Source: Panorpa germanica (Eukaryota > Arthropoda > Insecta > Mecoptera > Panorpidae). Taken from it: DNA of 64,000 bases. How positions within the stretch are numbered: position 1 is the stretch's first letter; each line of letters starts with the position of its first letter. A model generated the notes under the pieces. The model was not told the DNA's origin, ran no database searches, and saw nothing but the letters and a program-made list of their open reading frames with translations. Made by a program: the position numbers and the translations under genes. Of this stretch, positions 23,632 through 34,033 are shown piece after piece. The stretch is from assembly GCA_963678705.1 (NCBI GenBank), contig OY783206.1:15325807-15389806 (forward strand), written 5' to 3'.

Positions 23632-24723
23632 ATGCACAAACTTCAAAGTATATTTATTTTACATATAATTTTAATTACAGTTCTAACAAGACAATCTACA
23701 GCTGTACTGGATTATTTGAGTTCTGAAAGTTTTCTTTCTAGTAGTGATGTATCCGACAATAGTGTCGAACGTAATGAGAGGTTTGGATTTGAGAGAAAAT
23801 ATCCGGACGATAATACAAACCTAGAAGAAAATGAAAATGAAAATGCAAAGGTAGTATCGTACGAGTTTGTTGTTTGCATTTCTAAAGATAACCGAGAACA
23901 AGATACTCTTGGAACAGGTATTCTAATATCCGAGAGCTTCGTCTTGACAACCGCACAAACTGTCACTTCAAATGGAAAACACAATCTGTCTCCTAGGGAC
24001 ATACTAATACACTACGTAAACGGGGATTATGTTAGTGTCATTAATATACAAGTCCATAATAATTTTGTTAACGAAACTTTAGAGAATAACATAGCTCTGC
24101 TGTTGTTGAGAGAGGTTGCACCTTCACATATCTCTCCAGCTGTAGTGGATGGTACCAAGTGTGGAGGAAACGCCGAAATATATGACATCTATAAACAATG
24201 CACCGTTATTAGCCAAACCCAAGATCCGTATGACGAATACGTCACGAACTATGTAAGCCTGTTGAGCATGAAAAACTGCTCTGGAAGACATACAGATAGA
24301 AACCTAAACTTAAGTGTGAACAGTCACATATGTTCCTATTACGCAACACAGCCTGTTGATATCGTCTGCGATGAAACCAGTCGAGGAAGTGTGTTAATGT
24401 GTGGATCCGAAGATGAGGAAGACGTCTGCGGATTGATGACAACTGCATATAATACTATCCTCTGCAGAGAATCTAACCCGACTGTCTACGTGAAACTGCA
24501 AACATACTCTGGTTGGATCCGTGATACCATTACCGCCATGCAGAATTACGATCGTGAAACCAGAAACAACACAACACGTAATCCCAACCCAAAACCTGGT
24601 AGAATGCCACCTGGAAAGAACAAGCTTTTTCAAGGATTCAACAAAGGTCCTACGGTCAAAGTTACCTTGTCCACGATGTTCATCTTATTTGCGTTTTATC
24701 AAATATTTCAGATTAATATCTAA
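23632..24723 (+). CDS. Secreted serine-protease homologue, probably inactive
   Basis: An intronless frame of 363 codons. Residues 1-24 form a signal peptide (hydrophobic FILHIILITVL). Residues about 75-300 follow the chymotrypsin fold: GTGILISESFVLTTAQT aligns with the His motif (normally TAAHC) but has Gln109; ENNIALLLL aligns with the Asp motif (normally DIALL) but has Asn153; CDETSRGSVLMC aligns with the GDSGGP region and keeps a serine at 250 or 253. VYVKLQTYSGWI matches the usual C-terminal strand and helix. With His and Asp gone, it should not cleave peptide bonds and is better called a serine-protease homologue; such proteins act as cofactors or binders in insect haemolymph. A further tail ends in a hydrophobic stretch (about 343-361), suggesting a membrane or GPI anchor. 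Lack of introns could reflect retroposition. A polyadenylation signal follows at 24776. Confidence 0.8.
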   Translation: MHKLQSIFILHIILITVLTRQSTAVLDYLSSESFLSSSDVSDNSVERNERFGFERKYPDDNTNLEENENENAKVVSYEFVVCISKDNREQDTLGTGILISESFVLTTAQTVTSNGKHNLSPRDILIHYVNGDYVSVINIQVHNNFVNETLENNIALLLLREVAPSHISPAVVDGTKCGGNAEIYDIYKQCTVISQTQDPYDEYVTNYVSLLSMKNCSGRHTDRNLNLSVNSHICSYYATQPVDIVCDETSRGSVLMCGSEDEEDVCGLMTTAYNTILCRESNPTVYVKLQTYSGWIRDTITAMQNYDRETRNNTTRNPNPKPGRMPPGKNKLFQGFNKGPTVKVTLSTMFILFAFYQIFQINI

Positions 24724-24775
24724 TATAACTGAAAATTGTCTTGTTTTACTTACATTTTTATTCGTTTAAATAATT

Positions 24776-24782
24776 CAATAAA
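24776..24782 (+). other. Polyadenylation signal of the protease homologue
   Basis: AATAAAA lies about 50 bases after the stop codon at 24721-24723, in an AT-rich context, which fits a short 3' UTR. Confidence 0.5.
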
Positions 24783-24944
24783 ATTTGAAATTAATCTGTG
24801 AACTGAAATGTTTATTTGACCCAACCCCATTATGTTAACTTTATGGATTTATATTCAGTTTACTCAAGAAATAATCTATCAGAGGAGAGAGATAGATGCT
24901 AAACGGTATAGTACGTTCTATATAGGCACACTATGAAAAATCTA

Positions 24945-25990
24945 AGGTATAGTCAAAGTTACGATAGATCAGCGATGAGTCATACTTTTAAAAGTTCAGC
25001 TGCATAAAGCTACGACACATTAAAAAAGCATTGTCTCACTCTTATTACTATAATATATATGGGAGTGAAAGGATAAAAAAAACACCAGTTGTCTGCTATG
25101 TTAAGTATAGACTGACGTATAAACGTATGTCTGTGTTTATTTTGTAAACAAATTTAAATTTGTAAAATTTATTTATTGTAATAGAACGAACTGTCAAATT
25201 TATTATTAAATATTATAATATTTTAAGCATATAAGGTGTGGAAATGTTTAGATCTTTGAAAAGAAAAGCATTACAATATTTTGAAAATGATGGACCAACA
25301 TTATTTCAGTGGAGAATGCGTCACTAACATTTTCAACGAAGTGTCAGATATTGAATTACCATGATATGAATGCAGAGTTGTCCAAGAAATGGCTTAAAGA
25401 ACAACTTATTCCCAATTTACAAGAGCCATTCTTAATGATCATGGATAACGCAACATATATTCCAAATAATATTGGAACCTCTACCCACCTCTACCTAACA
25501 CAACATGGAAAAAAACGATTTGCTTATTTATCTTCAAAAAAATAATATCTCAACCACACCAGAAATGCTAAAAACCGAACTTTCGTTTCTTGCTAAAGAA
25601 AACCGTTTATAAAAAGTATATGAAATTCACCGCATCACAAAGAAACAGGGTTACAAAGTATGCGTCTTCCACCTTATCACTGCAATTTCAATGCTATTGA
25701 CTTAAGTCAATACATAACAGTTGGCCTTTACTAATTAGTACAGGCCAACTGTAAAGAATTTTATATTAAAAACATTGACACAGATAAAAACTGAAAAATG
25801 AAAATGTTTTATCCATGCGGCAAGAATCGTTAAACAGTGTGGATGCGGAATATTGTACAAATTGCATAAAGACTGTAGAAAACAAGATGTTGCAATGCTG
25901 AGATATTATAAAGAAGCACGACCGAAGATTTTTTTCTTATACAGATAGGAGATCCTGGCAATGATAGTGATAGTAAATAAAGAGGTCTTA
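24945..25990 (+). pseudogene. Decayed DDE transposon copy 1
   Basis: The left end tatagtcaaagttacgatag matches the terminal repeat of the copy at 56887-58678. Inside, pieces of a DDE transposase can be read: YHDMNAELSKKWLKEQLIPN then MIMDNATY, the context of the second catalytic Asp, and after a frame change MRLPPYHCNFNAIDLS, the block just before the catalytic Glu region. Several frameshifts and stops break it. The family is common in insects and is related to the Tc1/mariner/pogo group. I cannot find the right terminal repeat, so this copy is probably truncated. Confidence 0.7.
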
Positions 25991-26489
25991 TTAGTAATTG
26001 TTATTTTACATCGGTCTAGCACTGACGACTTCTTAGAATGTTTACAGTATCTATAGTGCCGTCACCTCACACATGTGAACTATACCGCTGCTTCCTAAGT
26101 TTTATTATTATAAGTGCAAGTGTGTATCAATTAAATTGTTGTAACAATCTAACAAGGAACTAAATATGAAGATACAGCAGTCTTACGTCAAGCTATGGCA
26201 CTTTGCTATGGAACTCTTTCATGACAAAAAAATCATACGCATTTTTAATATGATGGCGAAGTGACTCCAAAATGTTTACTCTGCCACATCTAAATGTATT
26301 TAATTACTTATCTACTTAATATAATAAAATATTAGTAATAGATAAAACTAAAGCTAAAGTACAAGTATATAGTGTATATTAAAGTGTATGTTTATTTAAT
26401 GTTTAACAATGTCGACTAATGTTATATTAAAAATTTATCACAAAGTAAAATATAAATAAAATATTTGCATAAATTTTTTTTTTTCATTA
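25991..26489. other. AT-rich spacer, nothing recognised
   Basis: No coding sequence or clear repeat was seen. The end of the preceding transposon copy may extend into it, but the expected inverted terminus is not present. Confidence 0.4.
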
Positions 26490-26790
26490 TAAATTTGTTT
26501 TCTAATTAAAATCGATTTTATTTTTCAAAATAATATACTCTGTTTAAACTTCCCGCTTCATTTCAATGTATCACCGTCCAATCGCAACTATAAATTATAA
26601 TATATAACTCCGGTCATAAATCATAAACCGGAGTCGCTTTGATCTACAGCAATCTACTGTGTGTAGTCGTTGTGAAATCTGTAGCTCATAAAAGACATTC
26701 CATATGAACCAATATGAACGACTAAATAGAAAACAAACGCGTTCATGACAAAAATCAGCAAAAATCTCATAAAAAGTAATACATATGAAT
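26490..26790 (-). repeat. Dispersed repeat, minus-strand copy
   Basis: Inverse homologue of 16680-16965, with the same attttatttttcaaaataa, cttcccgctt and ccggagtcgctttgatctac blocks. Non-coding. Confidence 0.55.
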
Positions 26791-26816
26791 AGAATTAAGT
26801 CCAAACTGGGTATAAA

Positions 26817-27929
26817 AGATCCGATTTTTGTAATGGTAACCTTAAAGTATTTATTCGAAATAATTCTAAATTAAATCCATATGAAATGCAAATAATATTT
26901 TCTTAGATTATCTATGTACGTTCATTTTACTTTCCTTTTAAACAAGATAATTTAATTCTTTTAATATTCTAGGGCAGTAGGCTTAAGCCTGCTGCACACG
27001 TAACGTGTTTTAGATGACGTCAGTCTAAAATATTTACAGTCAAGCTGTCAAGCTCATACACAAGACTAGCAACTGTGAGCAAATCATTTGATCATTTGAC
27101 GGGTAAAACTTTATACGCAGTGAGAGAGGAAACACGAAATAAATATACTTCCATCTCTTTCAAACCTGTTAAAAATGTTGATATCCACAAACCACCATTT
27201 TGGACGCCGTATTATAACCTAAAATATTACTATTTGACATGAGTAAATCAGAGATAATAGAGTAAATGTGTAAATTTATTTAGATACATTTTTATGAACA
27301 TGCGTTTCATTAAATCTTTTCCCGTTTTGCATCTTATATTAACAAAGCAGTTAATATATAAGTACAGTATGCAGATGAAAAATATTCCAAATATGTAGGT
27401 ACCATAACTATCATTTTTAATATATGATATTACAATGGTTTAATCTATTTTGGAAATATTAGTCCAATAATAATGATAAGAGAATTAAAAAGAGGAAAAA
27501 ACAGCCAATAATATTTTAATTTATTTATTCAATAATATATTTAAATCTATTTCATTTTAGGTATAACGCAGTATAACGTCTTAATAATTTTGAAAGGTCT
27601 GATCATGGTGTAGGATCTAATATAGGGACAACTGGTACTTTGATAACTTCAATCCGAACAAAGTATTTTATAAGAAAGTTTATTGGCTTGACTGTACATA
27701 TTTTTAGGCATACGCCATTTAATCCAGGTACCAATTCAGGAAGAATTATTTAAGTGCTCTAGAATAATAAAAAAATTAAAATATCTTATTTAAAAGGAAA
27801 GAAAAATCAACAGACATAGAAAATCAAAGAAACAAATATTTATATTTGCCTTTCATGTTGATTTTAGTTATAATTATTTCGAATAAGTACTTTAGGGTCA
27901 CCATTAGTAGAATTGGATCTATTATATTA
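26817..27929. mobile_element. Element with about 235-bp inverted terminal repeats
   Basis: The segment 26817-27053 is inversely homologous to 27693-27929 (shared cttattcgaaataatt / atttattcgaaataatt, tttccttttaaa, attctag and tacagtcaagc blocks). The total is about 1.1 kb. The two arms differ at many sites, so the element is old. Its inner part near 27600-27690 has an inverted relative at about 33730-33805. Confidence 0.6.
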
Positions 27930-29072
27930 AGTATAGACGTAATTAATTACATTTTTTTACAGATAAAATTAGGAAATGTTGTAATGTACAAATAATAATA
28001 GGGTTTTGAGTCTTTGCTTTAGATTACTTTGAGTATTTTAACAAAACAACTGTGCTTTTAAAGAACGCCTTCAATGAAACTTCTAAATACGCCTCTTACT
28101 AATATACAAATTTATCTTAGTCCTCTGACGTCATATTTCCGAGCATCTCCGAGTGATCTCCGAGTTTTATGCATATGGCTGCCGTATTGTTGTATTTCTA
28201 AGTGATTACTGTTTTACTTTCAATTAAAAGTAATAAATAGTTAAAAAGTGCAAATTTAATTGAAGTTTTTCGTATATTATACAAATAGCGATAAGAAAAA
28301 TAATAGTTGGCAGGTAAAATATTAATAGTTGTTATTATCTTAAAGCAAATACACTAACTCTAACAGTGGCGTCATTGTTAATTATATATAACATATTATT
28401 ATTTTATTAGACTTTATGATACTTTTCAGGACTGCATATTGGGGCCAAAGCACTATATATTGGGAGCTGCCAAAGAAATGTAAGAGGCAATTGGGCAGCA
28501 GATGAATTAACTAGCTAGCTAAACAACTACATCATCAAAAATCAAGAAGGACTTTGGTTTATATACAATTACATTAATTAAATAATTTAATATTTTTGTT
28601 TTTTTAGGAAGAATTTTTATGTATATACAAATACATTAATTACAATAAACATTGTTAACTAAAAATTGCGGTTTTTTTTTTATTTATAAAATTTTTGATA
28701 TTTATAATAATTCAAACATCTACTCATTCCCGCTTTTTTTGTGTCTTGCAAGAACTTCACTCCGAACAAAGTCAGAGATCTTGGCCAATACCATGAATAC
28801 ATCAAAGTACCAAAGCTTAACATGGGAGTGAGCTATCTATAGTATATATATTTCAGTAGTGAATATATTCTTACGGTGAGAGTCGCCTCATTTATATATT
28901 TTCTGTTAATAAATAAGTTTATTAAACATTTCGTACTTCTGAGGGTACTCTTTAAATACTCTTTAGGTGAGTGTTATTTCTATATTGTGTTATAATTTTA
29001 AAAATATTTCTATATCAAGTAATTACTTTACAGATTTTTTGATCATTTTTTTTTTTTGCTCGAAGTAATAAG
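27930..29072. other. Spacer upstream of the P-like transposase
   Basis: No gene is recognised. A short direct repeat (tatatacaattacattaatt / tatatacaaatacattaatt) is near 28560-28640. The last 200 bases would hold the transposase promoter; I could not identify the left terminal inverted repeat of that transposon by eye. Confidence 0.4.
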
Positions 29073-31981
29073 ATGCCATCGTATTGTGCTGTATGTCATA
29101 CATCTAAGAAGGGGGTGTCTGTGTTTATTTTGCCTAATCCAAAGCAGCAGCAACGTCATGAAATATTTGATAAATGGGTGAAGTTTATAAACAATCCTAA
29201 GTACAATAACTTAACTCGTGAGGAATTATTCCGGAAAAGGCTTGTAGTTTGTAAAAAACATTTTCATGAGCACGAGGTGGTTAGGGATTTTGCTAAAATC
29301 TATGTAAAGTATGACAGTTTTCCATCGTTGTTTCCAGCTATTGGTAAGCATTTCCAACATTTTTGTATATATATGTAACTGTAGAAATAAAAATATTAAC
29401 TGAGTACTTTTAATAGATGAAGAAATTAGCGGAGATCAGGTTGAAACATTAGCTGTTAATGTGAGCACATCAAGTGAAATACGAAATTCCCCTAAAAGTA
29501 CGCCGGCCGCACGTTTAGTTATAAGAAAACATAAACTACTGGCGAGGAAGAATAACGTACTGAAGGAGAGATTGAGAATGGCGAAGAGTTTATCAACCAA
29601 TGCCAACTTTAAAAAGAAGCTGCAGATGTTAACTCCTGAGGGCGCTCAATTTCTGCAATCACAATTAAGATTAGCAGGTAAAAGTAGACAGGGCCGACGC
29701 TTTAACTTTGAAGATAAAGTAATGGCACTGTCTATTTATAAGCAGGCTCCTAAAGCCTATAGACACTTCGCCAAAATGTTTGTCTTGCCGTCAATATCAA
29801 CACTAAATAATTTGCTTAAAAAATTACCGTTTACAACAGGTATGTCTAAATATTCTTTATTTCGATATTAGTGTATTTTTACAAATATTACTAATATAAA
29901 TTATTATTTGTAGGTATAAATGATTTCCTGGTTAATTATTTGAAGGATCTAGTTAAAGGTTTGTCACTTCAAAACAGAGCGTGTTCCATTCTATTTGATG
30001 AAATGTTTTTAATGCCAGGTAACTGCAACTTATTTATCATGTTATACGAGAACTTATTTAGCAATAACTTAATTTTTATTTTCAGGTTTGAAGTACCATG
30101 CGAGTAAGCGACGTATATCTGGTTTTCAAGATTTGTCAGATGGTATTGCTTCTTCGCGATTTTCTGACCGTGCTTTGGTGTTTATGGTAACTGGACTACG
30201 AAGTAGTTGGAAAATTCCATTTGCTTACTACTTTTGTGAGACCAGTACCAAAACACCTGATCTGGTCAGAATAATAAAAGAAGTTGTGAAGAGCATTGTA
30301 TCGACGGGTCTTGAACCAGAAATACTTGTTTGCGACCAAGGTTCCACAAACATTGCCGCAATTAAATATATTAAGAATGAGAACAGAATGGATGCGCTCA
30401 GAAACGATATCACATATAATGATAAATATGTGATAGTCAGCGGTCGGCAGTTACTACATACCTTTGATGTGCCACATTTGATGAAAGGAATAAAAAATTC
30501 CTTCATCAGTAAAGACATCATATTTAAGTTGGATTCGAATGGCACCGAAAAAAGGGCATCCTGGGATAGCATTACAAAACTATACGATATTGACATTCAA
30601 AAAAATATTCGTGTGGTACCCAAACTTACCGAATACCACGTGAGAGCAGGAAAAATAAAAAAAAATAAAGTATTGCACCCAGGTGTTCAGCCAACGTGTC
30701 GCGTCGATGTTGTCTGTCTACGTTGACGAAGGTGATTCAATTCACCGTTATATTTTTCTATTTTTATCAATTATATTTAATTAATAAGTATGCCACAATG
30801 ATATATTTCTGAATTTTAGGTTCAGTACGCGTTGGAAAATATGCATCGGGCACTGCAGAGCTGCTGCAACTTTTGGACAGTTTATTTGACTCCCTGAACA
30901 GTAACCAAAAAACAGGTGGTGGAAGTAAATATAAGGGGGCTCTCCAAACTGGTTCAGGGCATATAAAATTTTGGAAAGCTGCAATAAAGGTCTTGAATTC
31001 TATGTATTACATAGATAAAGATTACATAGAGAAAGCTAATGATATAGATACGGAAAAATATAAAGGTTTGGTTAAAATCCCGTCAATAAAGAATTTTATT
31101 ACTAGTATAAAAAGTTTTATATGCCTCTGGTTTAAATTGAAAAATGATAAGAAATTTGAATACTTTTTAACCAGAAGGGTGAACCAGGACCCACTCGAAA
31201 AATTTTTAGGTGCCATTCGAACATACGGAAGATTACATACAAGGCCAACACCAACGGATTTTGAAAGTTCCTTCAAAGCATTAGTTATCAATAACATGTC
31301 TTCAAGACATTCTATTGATGCTAACTGTGAAGAGGACAAATGTGTTGGCCTTGTATCAAATATCAGACATTTATTAAGTCATGCGGAAGACAGTGAAATT
31401 GCAGAAGTTGGGGAGAGTGTTTCGCAAGTGCGTGCAACTGTACATGAGCTGGTGCTACAGCAACTCAACTAAATAAAATTTGTAACCTAGATATAGGTTA
31501 CTTTGCTGGATACGTTTTAAGAAGGTGTTTCACACTTCTTAAGTTGAGCGATTGCGACATCTGCAAAAACACGTTAAGGGCAGAATCTCCAACTTCAGTG
31601 CATAAACTGATCGAGAAAAGAGAATTTAAGGATCTCGAAAATAAAAGTTTAGAGTATCCAAATGAACAATTTATAGACTTAATAAAAAATATTGAATGTA
31701 CTGTATTTGAATTACTGCCACAAAAGCACAATAGGGTAGATGAGATTGTGGAAACAGTACGGCATGAAACAGATTTCACTCTTTTCGTATGTACAGATCA
31801 CAGCATAGAGTTAAAAGAGACATTACTTAATTTGTCAGTGAATCTGTACATATATAAATGGGTGAAAGATATTAATCAATTGCTCTCTGGAAGATTATCG
31901 CTCTCATCTTCTATGAAGAGCGATTCTATTAAAGTGGCAGCACAGCAGAAGAGGCAAAAATTATTTATAAAACGTAAATAA
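29073..31981 (+). pseudogene. P-element/THAP9-like transposase, five exons, two frameshifts
   Basis: Exons: 29073-29343, 29417-29839, 29914-30018, 30086-30731, 30820-31981. Exon 1 is a THAP zinc finger: CAVCHTSKKG near the start and VVCKKHF later supply the C2CH ligands. Exon 2 adds a basic coiled segment and a helix-turn-helix. Exons 3-5 carry the RNase-H-like core: ILFDEM (first Asp), ILVCDQGSTN (second Asp), FDVPHLMKGIKNSF, and NQDPLEKFLGAIRTYGR (Glu), followed by IGYFAGYVLRR..CDICK near the C-terminus. These are typical of P-element and THAP9 transposases. Two breaks disrupt it: a single-base shift near 30670-30680, where QVFSQRVASML continues in another frame, and a second near 31460-31475, where the frame stops but NLDIGYFAGY continues in another. 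Otherwise it is well kept, so inactivation looks recent. Confidence 0.85.
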
Positions 31982-32008
31982 TATTTTATTTTTAATTGGA
32001 CGACCTAG

Positions 32009-32743
32009 GCGTTCTGCACCTGATGCAGATGATACTTCCAAAAGCTCTACTAATCAAGATGAAGAATATAATCAGTTCGAAGATTTGTTTACAGCTGTAC
32101 GTTTGTCTATATAGTTTATTGCCACTTTCATGTTATTTATTTATTAATTTTATGTATCTTTTTTCAGGTAATGACAGCTACGGATACAGATGATCATCCT
32201 CTTCACACTGTCTTTCAATTACTTCCATCAAAAAAGCGATACCCGAAATATTACGAAGTTATTGACAATCCAATTGATTTAAAAAATATTGCAACAAAAA
32301 TACAAACTGCATCATACGGTTCATTAAACGATATGGAAAAAGATCTTTTGTTAATGAATAGAAATGCCTGCCTTTTTAATGAACCTGGTAGCCAAATTTA
32401 CAAAGATGCTAAGGCTTTAAAAAAAGTAATTACTTATAATAATTATGTTAAATAATTGTTTAAATTTATTCATTATAATATCGTGTTTTTTGTTAAGGTT
32501 ATAACAAGTAAGAAAATTGTAGTTGAACATGGTAAATTTACACCAACTGGTAAAACAAGTGAACGAATTCGTAATAAACGCATTCGAGGAAGTCAAAGTC
32601 TTTCAGCTATAACAGCAGCTCTTCGTGAAGGGGATTTAGACAGTGATGACGAACCTAAAGATAATACAAGTCCTAGTGATGGAGATACTCCGCAATGGCA
32701 GGTGTTTGATATTGTTAGGTCAGCTGTTAATGCTCAAGGTTAA
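32009..32743 (+). pseudogene. Polybromo bromodomain-2 gene fragment (three exons)
   Basis: Exons about 32009-32095, 32169-32428 and 32498-32740 read in one phase. The first gives NQFEDLFTA, the second VMTATDTDDHPLHTVFQLLP .. KKRYPKYYEVIDNPIDLKNI .. FNEPGSQIYKDAKALKK, a complete bromodomain 2 of Polybromo (PBRM1/BAF180, the PBAF chromatin-remodelling subunit that binds acetylated histones). The third gives the linker GKTSERIRNKR..GSQSLSAITAAL and the start of bromodomain 3 (PQWQVFDIVRSAVNAQG), then stops. The full protein has about six bromodomains, BAH domains and an HMG box; none of those exons is nearby. No exon for bromodomain 1 precedes it; the P-like transposase ends about 30 bp upstream. 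The exons have no stop codons inside. It could be a partial duplication, a captured fragment, or a gene cut by insertion. Confidence 0.75.
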
Positions 32744-32809
32744 CATTTTTTTAAATACATTCTAACAATAACATTTTGTTTATGCTAATGTAAATATATT
32801 TTAAGAATA

Positions 32810-33480
32810 ATTATTTTAAATTCTAAGGAATGATTATAGAAATGTAATAAATTTGGATACCTATGAACTATATAAGCTAGAATTTAATGATTCCAATATT
32901 TATATTATGCTAGTGTGTAATGCTGTTTTTGCTTAAAGACAAAAGTGATTGTTTTAAATTCTGTAAATTGAGTATAAAAATTCATTAAATTTGAATACCT
33001 TATAAACTTCATAAGTTAAATTGATGTTGATGACAATGTTTAAAAGTAAGAGTAAATATTTTAAATTCTAAAGATTGAGTATACAATTTTAATAAATTTA
33101 AATATCTCATTAACTATATAAGTTAAAATGATAAAATTCTGTTATCTACTACAAAATTACCTCTATATAATTCCAATATTTATTTTATGCCAAAGTGTAT
33201 GGTTGTTTCTGTTTAAAGGCATAAGTGAGCCTTTAAATTCTGAAGATTGACTATAAAAATTTGTTAAATTTAAATACCTCTATATAAGGTAAAATTGTAA
33301 AAATTTTGTATGCCATCAAATACAAAATGACATTCATTTTATTCCAATATTTAATTTTTGCAAAAGTTTTTATTTTAAATTCTAAGGATATATTATAAAA
33401 ATGTATTAAATTTGGATAATTTATGAATTATATAAGTTAAAATTTTGTATATCATGTTATACAAAATGACCTCCATAATA
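32810..33480. repeat. Degenerate AT-rich tandem repeat, period roughly 105-175 bp
   Basis: About five imperfect units start with ttttaaattctaag/gaag near 32813, 32953, 33057, 33229 and 33373 and share aatttgaatacct.tatgaactatataagtta and ttgattccaatattta blocks. The units differ in length through indels. It follows the Polybromo fragment directly. Confidence 0.6.
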
Positions 33481-34033
33481 AAATTCAAATAAAATTATTA
33501 ATATAAAAATACAATAAACATTTTATTTATGAATAATTTTAATTTTAACAATAATATATGATATGCGGGTTGCATTCTGTATGCTATAGGCGCATCCTGT
33601 AATCCCCTGACTTCTCATAGGGTAAAACGTCTCACCCAAAATTATTATCGACTGAAGTTTGTACTGAGTTACGAGTCTATGGTTTGTGAGCTCAGAACAT
33701 CAGAGACAATGAGAGATAATATATAACATTTCTTATAAAATATGAAGCATTTTTTGGTTCAGATTGAAGTTATCATAGTACCAGTAGTACCAATATATGA
33801 TTTCCTATACTCCTATCATCTCTGCCTATACTCTGTTTGATTGTGACATTTCGAAGTTATCCGCGTGCTTTAGTGAGTTTTACCTTGTGTCTATATTTTT
33901 AAGGTTATATCAATTTTATGTAGTTTTGAGAATAACAGTTAAATTGAAATGTTTGTATCAGAATTTATATGAACTTAAATGAACATTTATTATTATAAAA
34001 TACTAAGAAAAAAATCTTTTTGTTTTTAGAACC
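33481..34033. other. Spacer and probable 5' UTR intron of GNL2
   Basis: The segment 33730-33805 is inversely similar to 27600-27690. Near the end, tttttag at about 34023-34029 is a likely splice acceptor just upstream of the GNL2 start codon, so an upstream non-coding exon is expected. No other feature is seen. Confidence 0.4.

Noticed and set aside
32009-32743. A complete Polybromo gene
   Set aside because: Only bromodomain 2 and its linker are present; no exons for the other bromodomains, BAH or HMG domains occur between the transposase and GNL2.
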